Positions 6,436-15,682 of a DNA stretch of 22,932 nucleotides are shown piece by piece. The notes beneath the pieces are model-generated. The model saw only the letters and a list, made by a program, of their open reading frames with translations. It searched no databases and had not been told where the DNA came from. Both the position numbers and the translations under genes were made by a program. Within the stretch, counting starts at the first letter, position 1. The number at the start of each line of letters is the position of its first letter. This stretch comes from an uncultured Clostridia bacterium (lineage in GTDB: Bacteria > Bacillota > Clostridia > Oscillospirales > Ruminococcaceae), in NCBI GenBank assembly GCA_947176675.1, contig CAMWRN010000008.1:1-22932 (forward strand), in the 5' to 3' direction.

Positions 6436-8505
6436 ATGAGAAAATTTTTTGAACGGCTCAGAGCAGTGTTCTTCTTTGTAATTATTCTGGCAACTATGGG
6501 ACTGTGCGCCGTGGACCTGATGAAAATACAGGTCGTAGACGGCGCGGAATATCTTGAAAAAGCCAAGACCACTCGTCAGGCTTCACAGGTGATAACCTCG
6601 CCTCGCGGCGAGATCGTGGACGTTAACGGAAACGAAATAGTCAGCAACAAAACGGGCTTTAACGTCGTTATTGAAAAAGCTTTCTTCCCGTCGGACAACG
6701 AGGGCATGAACCGCGTTATCCTCGGTATCGCAAAGATACTTAAAGAGGACGGCGTGGCATGGATAGACACTTTGCCTATAACCCAAAGCCGTCCCTACAA
6801 CTACCTTGAGGCAAGAGACAGCGATACGATAAAGCTGAGAAAAAATATTGAACTCCAGCACTATGCGACTGCCGATGACTGCCTTATCGAAATGTATAAG
6901 CGTTACGGAATAGACGAAAGCCTGAGCGAAGAGGAAAAACGCATTATCGCAGGCATACGGTACGAAATGTTCATAAGAAGCTTTTCTCTTTCAAACCGCT
7001 ACACCTTTGCGGAGGATATTCCAATGGACACGGTAGTGCGCCTTAAAGAAGCCGCTTATGCTCTCGACGGTTTGGACATTGTGGAGGAAGCCATAAGAGT
7101 CTACGTTGCGGGAGATGTTGCTCCCCACCTTATAGGCACAGTGGGCGCGATAAACGCCGACGAGTACGAAGAAAATAAGGCAAACGGCTATGCGCTGAAC
7201 GATGTTATCGGCAAAGCGGGCATCGAAAAGGCCATGGAAAGCGAACTGAGAGGTACTAAGGGCACACGTACGCTGGAACTTCTTAACGGCGCTGTGGTGT
7301 CGGATATGGTCACCAAAGAAGCCGTCCCCGGACACACTGTAAAGCTTACCCTTGATATGGACTATCAGCGCAAGGTGCAGGAAATACTGGAAAATCATAT
7401 CCTTTGGCTCAACAATCAGACCTCGTTCAGTGCAAAGGGTACAGAGGCAAATGCGGGGGCAATCGTTGTTCTTGATGTTAAAACAGGAGCACTTCTCGCG
7501 GCGGCCACAGCTCCCACCTACGACTTAAACGATTATCTCACCGACTACGCTTCGGTCATAAGCCGCGAAAATACCCCTCTCGTGAACAGAGCAACAAACG
7601 GACTGTACCGTCCCGGCTCGACCTTTAAAACCGTCACAGCCACAGCCGCTCTGAACGAGGGTTATGTAAACAGAAGCTCTATCATTTCCTGCGGCAACAA
7701 GTACACCTACTGGGACGACTATCAGCCGAAATGCACAGGCTGGCACGGCGCTATAAACGTTGTAACGGCTATAGAAAAATCCTGCAACATCTTTTTCTAC
7801 GAGGTGGGCAGACTTATGGGTCCATACATGATAGAAAGCTATGCCAACCAGTACGGTCTCGGAGCCGACTGCTACCTCGAAACAGGCGGCGCAAAGGGCA
7901 AGATCGCAACTCCCGAAACCATGCAGCAGGTCAATCAAGAATGGCAGGCGGGACTTGTGGTGCAGGTGGCGATAGGTCAGTCCGAAACAGCTGTGACCCC
8001 GCTCCAGATGGCGGTGCAGGCAAGCACTATTGCAAACAAAGGCGTAAGGTATCAGCCTCATCTTGTGGACAGCATTTACACCTACAATATGGAGGAAGTC
8101 GTTTCGGTAACACAGCCGCAGATAACACTGACTATCCCAGACAAAACAGGGGAGACCTTTGATCTTGTTACACAGGGAATGAAGCAGGCGGGAGCTTTCG
8201 TCCAGTACGGTTATCCAACCCAGAGGGATTACTATACCCCCTACCTGCTGACCGATCTTCCCAAAGAAACGGCAATAAAAACAGGTACTCCGCAGGTCAC
8301 TTCCGCAGAGGACACAAGCTCGGCGTTTATAGGCTTTTATCCGGCGGACGACCCCGAGATCGCTTTTTCGGGAATGGTTGAACACGGCGAGTACTCCAAG
8401 TTTATGATAAGACAGCTTATCGAGGCGTACTATAACAAAAATTACGTTGTTCCCAAGCCGATAATCAAAACTGATGAGGAAGTTATGGCCAGTCTTGCTG
8501 ACTGA
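6436..8505 (+). CDS. mrdA: Penicillin-binding protein 2 (class B elongation transpeptidase)
   Basis: PBP2 cross-links new peptidoglycan during cell elongation, together with a RodA-type glycosyltransferase. The 689-residue product has an N-terminal membrane anchor (about residues 10-29), a pedestal/dimerisation domain (about 50-300, including ITSPRGEIVDVNGNEI) and a transpeptidase domain. The active-site motifs are complete: S395-T-F-K398, S449-C-N451 and K615-T-G617. The ribosome site AAAGGAAAAGG precedes the ATG. It ends the mre cluster; no rodA follows in this window. Class B assignment rests on the pedestal domain and gene context. Confidence 0.93.
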   Translation: MRKFFERLRAVFFFVIILATMGLCAVDLMKIQVVDGAEYLEKAKTTRQASQVITSPRGEIVDVNGNEIVSNKTGFNVVIEKAFFPSDNEGMNRVILGIAKILKEDGVAWIDTLPITQSRPYNYLEARDSDTIKLRKNIELQHYATADDCLIEMYKRYGIDESLSEEEKRIIAGIRYEMFIRSFSLSNRYTFAEDIPMDTVVRLKEAAYALDGLDIVEEAIRVYVAGDVAPHLIGTVGAINADEYEENKANGYALNDVIGKAGIEKAMESELRGTKGTRTLELLNGAVVSDMVTKEAVPGHTVKLTLDMDYQRKVQEILENHILWLNNQTSFSAKGTEANAGAIVVLDVKTGALLAAATAPTYDLNDYLTDYASVISRENTPLVNRATNGLYRPGSTFKTVTATAALNEGYVNRSSIISCGNKYTYWDDYQPKCTGWHGAINVVTAIEKSCNIFFYEVGRLMGPYMIESYANQYGLGADCYLETGGAKGKIATPETMQQVNQEWQAGLVVQVAIGQSETAVTPLQMAVQASTIANKGVRYQPHLVDSIYTYNMEEVVSVTQPQITLTIPDKTGETFDLVTQGMKQAGAFVQYGYPTQRDYYTPYLLTDLPKETAIKTGTPQVTSAEDTSSAFIGFYPADDPEIAFSGMVEHGEYSKFMIRQLIEAYYNKNYVVPKPIIKTDEEVMASLAD

Positions 8506-8679
8506 TACGGGAAGCAATAATTATAGAGGCAAAGGAAAAGTCCTTGCGGAAAAATTTGGTTTTGCTTTAGTTTCCCGGCCGCGGTCGGATCGCTTTAAAA
8601 GTTATTGTGAAAAATGCACAAAAATAACAATTCATTTATCAACACCTCAACAAAATTGTGCAAAATGTTCAAAAACGCT

Positions 8680-8707
8680 TTGACAAATCCGCATTTTGTG
8701 GTAAAAT
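8680..8707 (+). promoter_or_regulatory. Promoter for minD
   Basis: TTGACA (8680-8685) and TAAAAT (8702-8707) with a 16-base spacer. It lies in the 275-base gap after PBP2, where no clear terminator was found. The transcript would start near 8714 with a leader of about 65 nt. Confidence 0.75.
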
Positions 8708-8780
8708 ATAAATTAGCTGATATTATTTTGCTGCTCATTCCAATATTGAGTATTGCACTGTTTCGGAAAGGAGCTTTCTT

Positions 8781-9527
8781 ATGTCAAAAATTATTGCGAT
8801 TACCTCCGGTAAGGGAGGTACCGGCAAATCTTCTATATGTGCCGAGTTGGGCTTCGCACTGGCTAAACAGGGTCACCGCACTCTTATTATTGAGCTTGAC
8901 TTCGGTCTGAGATGTCTCGATATCATGCTGGGCGTTAAGGACGACGTTAAGTACGACTTAGGCACAGTCCTCAAGGGAGAATGCGATATCTACAAGGCTA
9001 CCACTCAGGTAAAGCTTGCAAGCAATCTGAGCATTGTCTGCGCTCCCGAGGATCCCTTTGCCAAAGTGGATGCGGAGACTATTTCCAATATCTGCAACGA
9101 AATGAGGAAGTACTACGAGTACATAATCGTAGATACCTCAGCAGGTACTAACGAGAGCGTTTTCGACGTTGTTGAACAGTCCGATCTTATCCTGATTAAC
9201 ACCACTCCCGACCCGATCTGCGTCCGTGACGCAAGGCTCATGTCAGATGAGTTCTACAAAAGAGGCAACAAGAAGCAGAGACTTATTATCAATAAAGTGG
9301 ATCCCGATATCTTCAAGGCGGATCTTATCCCCGACCTTGACTCTATAATCGATACCGTAGGCGTTCAGCTTATAGGCGTTATCCCTAACGACAACGACGT
9401 GGTCGTTTCCACAGGCAAGGGTATTCCTCTGCCGTCGGGTTCGCTGGCATTCAGAGCGTTCGACGCGATCTCTAAGAGGATCAAGGGCGAGGACATTCCT
9501 CTCAGCTTCAAGATTCTTCTTCAGTAA
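8781..9527 (+). CDS. minD: MinD-like septum-site ATPase, short C terminus
   Basis: MinD is a ParA-family ATPase that binds the membrane as a dimer and recruits MinC to block division at wrong sites. The 248-residue product has the deviant Walker A motif S9-G-K11-G-G-T-G-K16-S with the signature lysine, a MinD-type switch region (LDFGLRCLDIMLGVK, about 39-53), and a Walker B-like IIVDTSAGTNESVF. The C terminus ends KRIKGEDIPLSFKILLQ; the extra basic amphipathic helix that serves as membrane anchor in E. coli and B. subtilis MinD is not evident. No minC or minE is next to it. It sits 3' of the mre-PBP2 cluster, a usual place for min genes in Clostridia. Confidence 0.82.
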   Translation: MSKIIAITSGKGGTGKSSICAELGFALAKQGHRTLIIELDFGLRCLDIMLGVKDDVKYDLGTVLKGECDIYKATTQVKLASNLSIVCAPEDPFAKVDAETISNICNEMRKYYEYIIVDTSAGTNESVFDVVEQSDLILINTTPDPICVRDARLMSDEFYKRGNKKQRLIINKVDPDIFKADLIPDLDSIIDTVGVQLIGVIPNDNDVVVSTGKGIPLPSGSLAFRAFDAISKRIKGEDIPLSFKILLQ

Positions 9528-9607
9528 CAGCATTTTATCTGCAAATAATTTTAGGGCAGTTTCGTACAGCAGGCGGTTTGTTTTCGGATATCTGTTTCTT
9601 CAACCGA

Positions 9608-9637
9608 AAAAGCAAAGGCGATCCCGGTACTGCTTTT
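9608..9637 (+). promoter_or_regulatory. Weak hairpin between minD and mgsA
   Basis: AAAAGCA (9608-9614) pairs with TGCTTTT (9631-9637), ending in four T. It is short and may only dampen read-through from minD. Confidence 0.3.
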
Positions 9638-9658
9638 ATAGGAAAGGAATGATAAATA

Positions 9659-10060
9659 ATGAATATAGCTCTGATTGCGCACGATTCAAAAAAGGAACTT
9701 ATGGTACAGTTCTGTATCGCATACTGCGGCATTTTGTCAAGGCACATTCTCTGCGCCACAGGCACCACAGGCAAAATGGTCGAACAGGCTACGGGACTTT
9801 CCATACAGCGGTATCTCAGCGGCTCCCAAGGCGGAGCGCAGCAGATAAGCGCGCGCATTTCTTGCAATGAGATAGACCTGCTTCTATTTTTCAGAGATCC
9901 TCTTACGCCAAAGGCTCACGAGCCTAATGAGCGGGATCTGCTCAGGCTCTGCGATGTTCATAACATTCCGGTTGGTACAAATATTGCCACGGCAGAAGCT
10001 CTCATACACGCCCTTGAAAGAGGAGACCTTGACTGGCGGCAAATCGTTAATCCTGCCTAA
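9659..10060 (+). CDS. mgsA: Methylglyoxal synthase homologue, catalytic Asp replaced by Ala
   Basis: Methylglyoxal synthase turns dihydroxyacetone phosphate into methylglyoxal and phosphate, bypassing lower glycolysis. The 133-residue product aligns over its whole length with E. coli and B. subtilis MgsA from memory: A7-H8-D9 matches H19/D20, T34-G-T-T-G38 is the phosphate-binding loop, D80 matches D91 and H87 matches H98. However, the catalytic-base motif GGDQQ reads G58-G-A60-Q-Q, so E. coli Asp71 is Ala here (codon GCG at 9836-9838), and E. coli Asp101 corresponds to N90. The frame is intact. The protein may be inactive, or may bind phosphate for another purpose. It follows minD by 131 bases and has AAAGGA 10 bases before the ATG. 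Confidence 0.85.
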   Translation: MNIALIAHDSKKELMVQFCIAYCGILSRHILCATGTTGKMVEQATGLSIQRYLSGSQGGAQQISARISCNEIDLLLFFRDPLTPKAHEPNERDLLRLCDVHNIPVGTNIATAEALIHALERGDLDWRQIVNPA

Positions 10061-10205
10061 ACGGCACGTAGTCTATGCACATATTTGAAAGTTAATGCGT
10101 GCTTTGGCGCGCATTGCGTTTATAATCGGTAACATTTTAATGCTTTTAAAATATTACTGCCGCAGACTCAACTCTTGATTTAAAGTTAAAAAGGAGAAGC
10201 TTTGC

Positions 10206-10505
10206 ATGGCGAAAACCGCATGGATATTTTCATACAAGCTGAAGAAAAACGTAAGCAAGGACGAGTTTATCGAACTGACCCAAAAACTGCACGATGAGAT
10301 TATTTCAAAGGCGAAAGGCTTTATTTCCTGGGAGCATTATCTGCAAGACAATATATGGACGGATTTTGTTCTTTGGGAAACAGAGGAGGATGCAAATAAC
10401 GCCATGACTATAGGAAAGGGAAAAGAAACAACCGAGAAATTTTACGATTGTATCCAAATGAATACTTGTAGAGCGCTGGTCTCGCAGCTTATAAAAAAGT
10501 ATTAA
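10206..10505 (+). CDS. Small dimeric alpha/beta-barrel protein (ABM-like)
   Basis: The 99-residue product starts with a beta strand (TAWIFSYKLK), then a helix (about residues 19-36), then GFISWEHYLQDNIWTDFVLWETEEDANNAM. This order is typical of antibiotic-biosynthesis-monooxygenase-like ferredoxin folds: strand, helix, a W-E or S-E strand, and a W-x-[ST]-x-E-DA helix. These proteins range from monooxygenases to heme-degrading enzymes and simple binding proteins. No heme-degrading Asn/Trp/His set can be assigned, so the substrate is unknown. AAGGAG lies about 8 bases before the ATG. An inverted repeat (TACCGCACA, 10603-10629) follows at some distance. Confidence 0.6.
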   Translation: MAKTAWIFSYKLKKNVSKDEFIELTQKLHDEIISKAKGFISWEHYLQDNIWTDFVLWETEEDANNAMTIGKGKETTEKFYDCIQMNTCRALVSQLIKKY

Positions 10506-10602
10506 ATTTATCAGACTGACGACTATACGAGTCGGTCAACGACTGTAAATTTCTAAAAACCGCCGGCAAAAGTTATGTTATATTTTTATATGGGTGAACA
10601 CT

Positions 10603-10640
10603 TACCGCACAAGGCTATCCTGTGCGGTATATTTATTTAC
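10603..10640 (+). terminator. Probable terminator upstream of the T-box promoter
   Basis: A perfect 9-bp stem, TACCGCACA (10603-10611) with TGTGCGGTA (10621-10629), is followed by the A/T-rich TATTTATTTAC. The T run is interrupted, so efficiency is uncertain. Confidence 0.5.
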
Positions 10641-10650
10641 AAATTTTTTC

Positions 10651-10679
10651 TTGACAAAAAAACTTTTTTGAGTTATTAT
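10651..10679 (+). promoter_or_regulatory. Consensus promoter of the hisS-aspS operon
   Basis: A perfect TTGACA (10651-10656), a 17-base spacer and TATTAT (10674-10679). The transcript would start near 10686, directly ahead of the T-box leader. Confidence 0.85.
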
Positions 10680-10689
10680 TATTCTGTAA

Positions 10690-10955
10690 AACTGTAAAAG
10701 CTTAAAGGCTTCGATCGGGAGAGTAACATTCTTTCCGCTCCAAAGAGAGGACGCATGCGGGACAGGTTCCGCTTGCTGAAAGCGTCTGTGCGGAAATTTT
10801 GCCAAGGACACCCGTGAGCCGCCGCCTGGAATCAAAAGGACGGACGTTCCCCGCGTTAAGGGATAATGAGGTTCGCGTGTTTTGGTGTGCGGATAAATTT
10901 GGGTGGTATCACGGTTATTCGCCGTCCCTTTTCGTAGGGGCGGTGTTTTTGTTTT
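10690..10955 (+). promoter_or_regulatory. T-box riboswitch leader with overlapping Asp/His specifier
   Basis: T-box leaders sense uncharged tRNA by pairing a specifier codon with its anticodon and a bulge with its acceptor end. Stem I is well formed: CGGG (10716-10719) with CCCG (10811-10814), the loop-E AGTA at 10722-10725, TTTCCGC (10732-10738) with GCGGAAA (10790-10796), GACGC (10750-10754) with GCGTC (10782-10786), and GCGG/CCGC above. The specifier loop ends in GACAC (10807-10811), which contains GAC (Asp) and CAC (His) overlapping, matching the downstream aspS and hisS. The T-box sequence GGGTGGTATCACGG lies at 10901-10914; its bulge TGGT suits a discriminator A or, by wobble, G. The terminator hairpin follows at 10920-10955. 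Confidence 0.88.
10920..10955 (+). terminator. T-box leader terminator
   Basis: A 10-bp stem (10920-10929 with 10936-10945, two G-U pairs) and TTTTTGTTTT. It overlaps the 3' part of the T-box antiterminator, so uncharged tRNA would prevent it from forming. It ends one base before the ribosome site of the first gene. Confidence 0.85.
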
Positions 10956-10968
10956 AAGGAGACTTTTT

Positions 10969-11814
10969 GTGAAAATTACCGACACATTTGACGATATTTA
11001 CAATTGCTATTCGGACGGGCGGTTCGATTTGAAATGCTGGGAACGGTATGCAGAAAAAATTTGTCCGCCGTTTAACTTTGGGGGTAAAATAAAAAAAGAC
11101 GCTGCCGATTACGATTTTGAACATGACGTTCTTCCCGTTCTACAGGCGGCATACGCCGATAAGGACAAGCTTGACGAAGCGCACAATTCCTTTTGCAAAC
11201 TTGCAGACGGTCTTTCCGACAAGGTGCGGAAAAAACTCGGCTGCAATCTTGACGTGCATATTATTCTTTATCTGGGACTTTGCAACGGTGCAGGCTGGGC
11301 AACCGATATTGACGGTATCCCGACAGTGCTGCTGGGAATAGAAAAAATTGCCGAGCTGTCATGGACGGACGAGAAAAGCATGTCGGGACTGATATATCAC
11401 GAACTTGGACATATATGGCATTATCAAGTAAGGACTGTTCATACTGAAACGAAAAGTCCCGAAGAAAAAGCTCTTTGGCAGCTCTATAGCGAGGGCATAG
11501 CAATGTATGTCGAGCAAATCCTTTATGGTGATAAAAATTTTTATCACCAGGACAATGACGGTTGGCTCAGATGGTGCACAGAAAACCGCGGGCGTTTGTT
11601 CGGCGAGTTTTTGAAGTGCGTTGAAAAAAGCGAAAGTGTCCGGCAGTTTTTCGGGGACCGGAATCAATTTGAGGGAATGTCTGACGTTGGCTACTATCTG
11701 GGGTGCGAACTGATAAAGTCAGTGGCGGAAACACATTCACTTAACGAAATTGCAAACATGGAGCTTTCAGAAATTGAAACAGCTTTGAAAATACAATCAC
11801 AAATCGAATATTAA
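10969..11814 (+). CDS. HELGH zinc-metallopeptidase-like protein, first gene of the T-box operon
   Basis: The family was not recognised with confidence; it resembles predicted Zn-dependent proteases of the DUF2268 kind. The 281-residue product has no signal peptide or membrane segment. It carries H144-E-L-G-H148 in a helix (LIYHELGHIWHYQ) and, 27 residues later, SEGIAMYVEQ with E175, which suits the third zinc ligand of a gluzincin. The GTG at 10969 is chosen because AAGGAG lies 7 bases upstream and any earlier start would fall in the T-box. Only 34 bases and no terminator separate it from hisS, so it should be induced with the synthetases when Asp-tRNA or His-tRNA is uncharged. It looks AT-richer than hisS. 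Substrate unknown. Confidence 0.6.
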   Translation: MKITDTFDDIYNCYSDGRFDLKCWERYAEKICPPFNFGGKIKKDAADYDFEHDVLPVLQAAYADKDKLDEAHNSFCKLADGLSDKVRKKLGCNLDVHIILYLGLCNGAGWATDIDGIPTVLLGIEKIAELSWTDEKSMSGLIYHELGHIWHYQVRTVHTETKSPEEKALWQLYSEGIAMYVEQILYGDKNFYHQDNDGWLRWCTENRGRLFGEFLKCVEKSESVRQFFGDRNQFEGMSDVGYYLGCELIKSVAETHSLNEIANMELSEIETALKIQSQIEY

Positions 11815-11848
11815 AATATGATCGTCTGAAATCTGAAAGGAGAAAATT

Positions 11849-13174
11849 ATGGCAATTATTACAAACAGACCAAAAGGCACTCAGGACGTTGTTCCCGCAG
11901 AGGCATACAAGTGGCAGACCGTTGAAAGGTGCGCCGCAGACACAGCGGAGTGCTACGGCTTCAGGGAGATACGTTTTCCCACCTTTGAGAACACCGCGCT
12001 TTTCAAGAGAAGCGTGGGGGACACCACCGATGTGGTGCAGAAAGAAATGTACAGTGTGACAGCGAAAAGTCCCGCCAACGGAAAAGATCCGGACGATTTT
12101 ACTTTACGTCCCGAGGGAACGGCGGGGGCGGCAAGAGCGGCTATTGAAAACGGCTTGCTCAACGACGCGCTGCCTCAAAAGGTGTATTATATAATTTCCT
12201 GCTTCCGTCACGAGAAGCCGCAGGCGGGACGTCTCCGTGAATTCCACCAGTTTGGCGCGGAGCTTTATGGCAGCGCGGACGCTTCCGCAGACGCTGAAAT
12301 GATCGCTCTGGCAAAGTCCCTGCTTGACCGTCTGGGTCTTGATAATGTAGAGCTTTTCATAAATTCAATAGGCTGTCCTACTTGCCGCGCCGAGTACCAC
12401 AAGGCTCTGAAAGAATATTTCGAGGGCAGGAAAAGCGATCTTTGCCCCACCTGTCTTGACCGTCTGGAGAGAAATCCCATGCGTATTCTTGACTGCAAAA
12501 GTCCCGTTTGTCAGGGCATTGCAAAGGACGCTCCCATTATTCTTGACTTCCTTTGCGAAGAATGTTCGGAACACTTTGAGAAGCTGAAAAGCAGTCTTGC
12601 CGCTATGGATATTGAGTTCAGCATTAACCCGAAAATCGTCCGCGGACTTGACTACTACACAAAGACCGTTTTCGAGTTCATAACCAACGATATAGGCGCG
12701 CAGGGTACAGTCTGCGGCGGCGGTAGATACGACGGTCTTATCGAGCAGCTTGGGGGAAATCCCACACCTGCGCTGGGCTTTGCAATGGGTCTTGAACGTC
12801 TTATAATGACTATGGAGAACAAGGGCGCGGAGTTCGTCCCCGCCAAAAAGTGCGACCTCTATATTGCGGCAATGGGGGACAAGGCGAGGGAGAAAGCTAT
12901 TGTTATGGCGAAGCAGCTCCGCGACGAGGGCTACCGCGCTGAGTTCGACACAATGAACCGCGGTATCAAGCCGCAGATGAAGTATGCAAATAAGATAGGC
13001 GCGGCGTTTGTTATCGTACTGGGCGACAACGAGCTTGAAAGCGGCACGGTGAAGCTGAAAAATATGTCAAGCGGCGAGCAGACGGATATTGCTCTGTACG
13101 ATAGGTTTATTGATAATTTTTCAAATATTTTTGTGGCGGAAATGTTTGACGTCGGTGAACACCCGTTGGCATAA
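11849..13174 (+). CDS. hisS: Histidyl-tRNA synthetase
   Basis: This class II synthetase charges tRNA-His in the cytoplasm. The 441-residue product has the N-terminal RPKGTQDVVP, motif 1 around residues 45-75, motif 2 FRHEKPQAGRLREFHQFG (about 118-135), the HisRS-specific LDYYTKTVFEF (about 266-276) and GGGRYDGL (about 288-295), and motif 3 ALGFAMGLERL (about 306-316). A C-terminal anticodon-binding domain starts near residue 330. The length is slightly above the usual 420-430. AAAGGAG lies 6 bases before the ATG. It is the second gene of the T-box operon and matches the CAC codon in the leader. Confidence 0.95.
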   Translation: MAIITNRPKGTQDVVPAEAYKWQTVERCAADTAECYGFREIRFPTFENTALFKRSVGDTTDVVQKEMYSVTAKSPANGKDPDDFTLRPEGTAGAARAAIENGLLNDALPQKVYYIISCFRHEKPQAGRLREFHQFGAELYGSADASADAEMIALAKSLLDRLGLDNVELFINSIGCPTCRAEYHKALKEYFEGRKSDLCPTCLDRLERNPMRILDCKSPVCQGIAKDAPIILDFLCEECSEHFEKLKSSLAAMDIEFSINPKIVRGLDYYTKTVFEFITNDIGAQGTVCGGGRYDGLIEQLGGNPTPALGFAMGLERLIMTMENKGAEFVPAKKCDLYIAAMGDKAREKAIVMAKQLRDEGYRAEFDTMNRGIKPQMKYANKIGAAFVIVLGDNELESGTVKLKNMSSGEQTDIALYDRFIDNFSNIFVAEMFDVGEHPLA

Positions 13175-13201
13175 GTCATCAATATAAATGGAGAGCATAA
13201 A

Positions 13202-13702
13202 ATGAACAAACAGGAAAAAATAATCAAAGCAATAGGTGTGATAATTTGGACTGCCATTATACTGGCGGCTGTGGGGTTTGTCGCATATCATGTTCTGGTT
13301 TATTTCGCTGTGAAAGACAGCTACGAAAAATCGCGTAGAGAAGCTCTTGAAGAATTTAACACCGTCTATAAATATGTTCTTGAAAACAGGGAGGTATATG
13401 AAGAATTTTCCGAATATCAGCTCTCCTTGCTTGACGAAAACTATACTGTGTTTGAAATTGAGCATGAGGGCAATATGCAGGAAATGCGGGATATTGTTTT
13501 AAAATATTTCGGATCTGCCTATGCGGGAGAGAACGGTTACGGAGAACTCGCTGTTAATTATAATCATGATATGAACCACCCTTATTGTATAACCTGTTAT
13601 TATTATAAGGACGGCGTAAACAGGTCGCCTTACGGAAATGAAACAGAAAAAGTAATCGGTGACAACATTTATATTTGTTTATGGAACACCGGTACTATTT
13701 GA
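13202..13702 (+). CDS. Membrane-anchored protein of unknown function between hisS and aspS
   Basis: No family was recognised. The 166-residue product has a short cytoplasmic start (MNKQEKIIKA), one membrane segment at about residues 11-34, a charged helical stretch (about 38-85, with KSRREALEEFNTVYKYVLENREVYEEF), and a C-terminal part rich in Tyr and aromatic residues that ends ICLWNTGTI and is probably extracellular. GGAG lies 8 bases before the ATG. It is 27 bases after hisS and 38 bases before aspS with no terminator, so it should share the T-box control. Its codon use looks more AT-rich than that of the synthetases, which suggests later insertion into the operon. Confidence 0.6.
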   Translation: MNKQEKIIKAIGVIIWTAIILAAVGFVAYHVLVYFAVKDSYEKSRREALEEFNTVYKYVLENREVYEEFSEYQLSLLDENYTVFEIEHEGNMQEMRDIVLKYFGSAYAGENGYGELAVNYNHDMNHPYCITCYYYKDGVNRSPYGNETEKVIGDNIYICLWNTGTI

Positions 13703-13740
13703 TTTTGCATTTATATTTTTTATGAAAGGAAGTTTTAAAA

Positions 13741-15516
<1,776 letters not shown>

Positions 15517-15539
15517 TTCATTGTTTGTTTTGTGCAATA

Positions 15540-15570
15540 TTGTACTTCTCTCACTGTTTTTTTGTATAAT
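15540..15570 (+). promoter_or_regulatory. Possible promoter for the DUF4417 gene
   Basis: A perfect TATAAT (15565-15570) has TTGTAC (15540-15545) upstream at a long 19-base spacing. If it is used, the hairpin at 15597-15624 would lie in the leader of the transcript. Confidence 0.45.
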
Positions 15571-15596
15571 ATCACGATATTAAAAATAATTTTCTT

Positions 15597-15629
15597 AAAA
15601 GTTGCACGCAAACGTGCAACTTTTACCTC
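15597..15629 (+). terminator. Terminator after aspS, or leader attenuator of the next gene
   Basis: A perfect 12-bp stem, AAAAGTTGCACG (15597-15608) with CGTGCAACTTTT (15613-15624), has a CAAA loop and a T-rich tail. The promoter-like TATAAT at 15565 lies upstream of it, so it could also control entry into the DUF4417 gene. A second, AT-rich inverted repeat (CTATTTA, 15638-15666) stands just ahead of the ribosome site. Confidence 0.75.
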
Positions 15630-15682
15630 TTTTTAAACTATTTATGTAAGGATATTTTTTAAATAGCTTAGGAGGTAAAATT

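Noticed and set aside
7525..8517. 330-codon open frame on the minus strand opposite PBP2
   Set aside because: It is the shadow of the PBP2 transpeptidase domain, which carries all its active-site motifs on the plus strand. The antisense product has no recognisable domain.
8474..8910. Two short open frames between PBP2 and minD
   Set aside because: They run across the minD promoter and into minD in another frame, and their products look random.
10509..10545. Terminator after the ABM-like gene
   Set aside because: An imperfect stem with a bulge can be drawn, but no T run follows. The better candidate is the 9-bp stem at 10603-10629.
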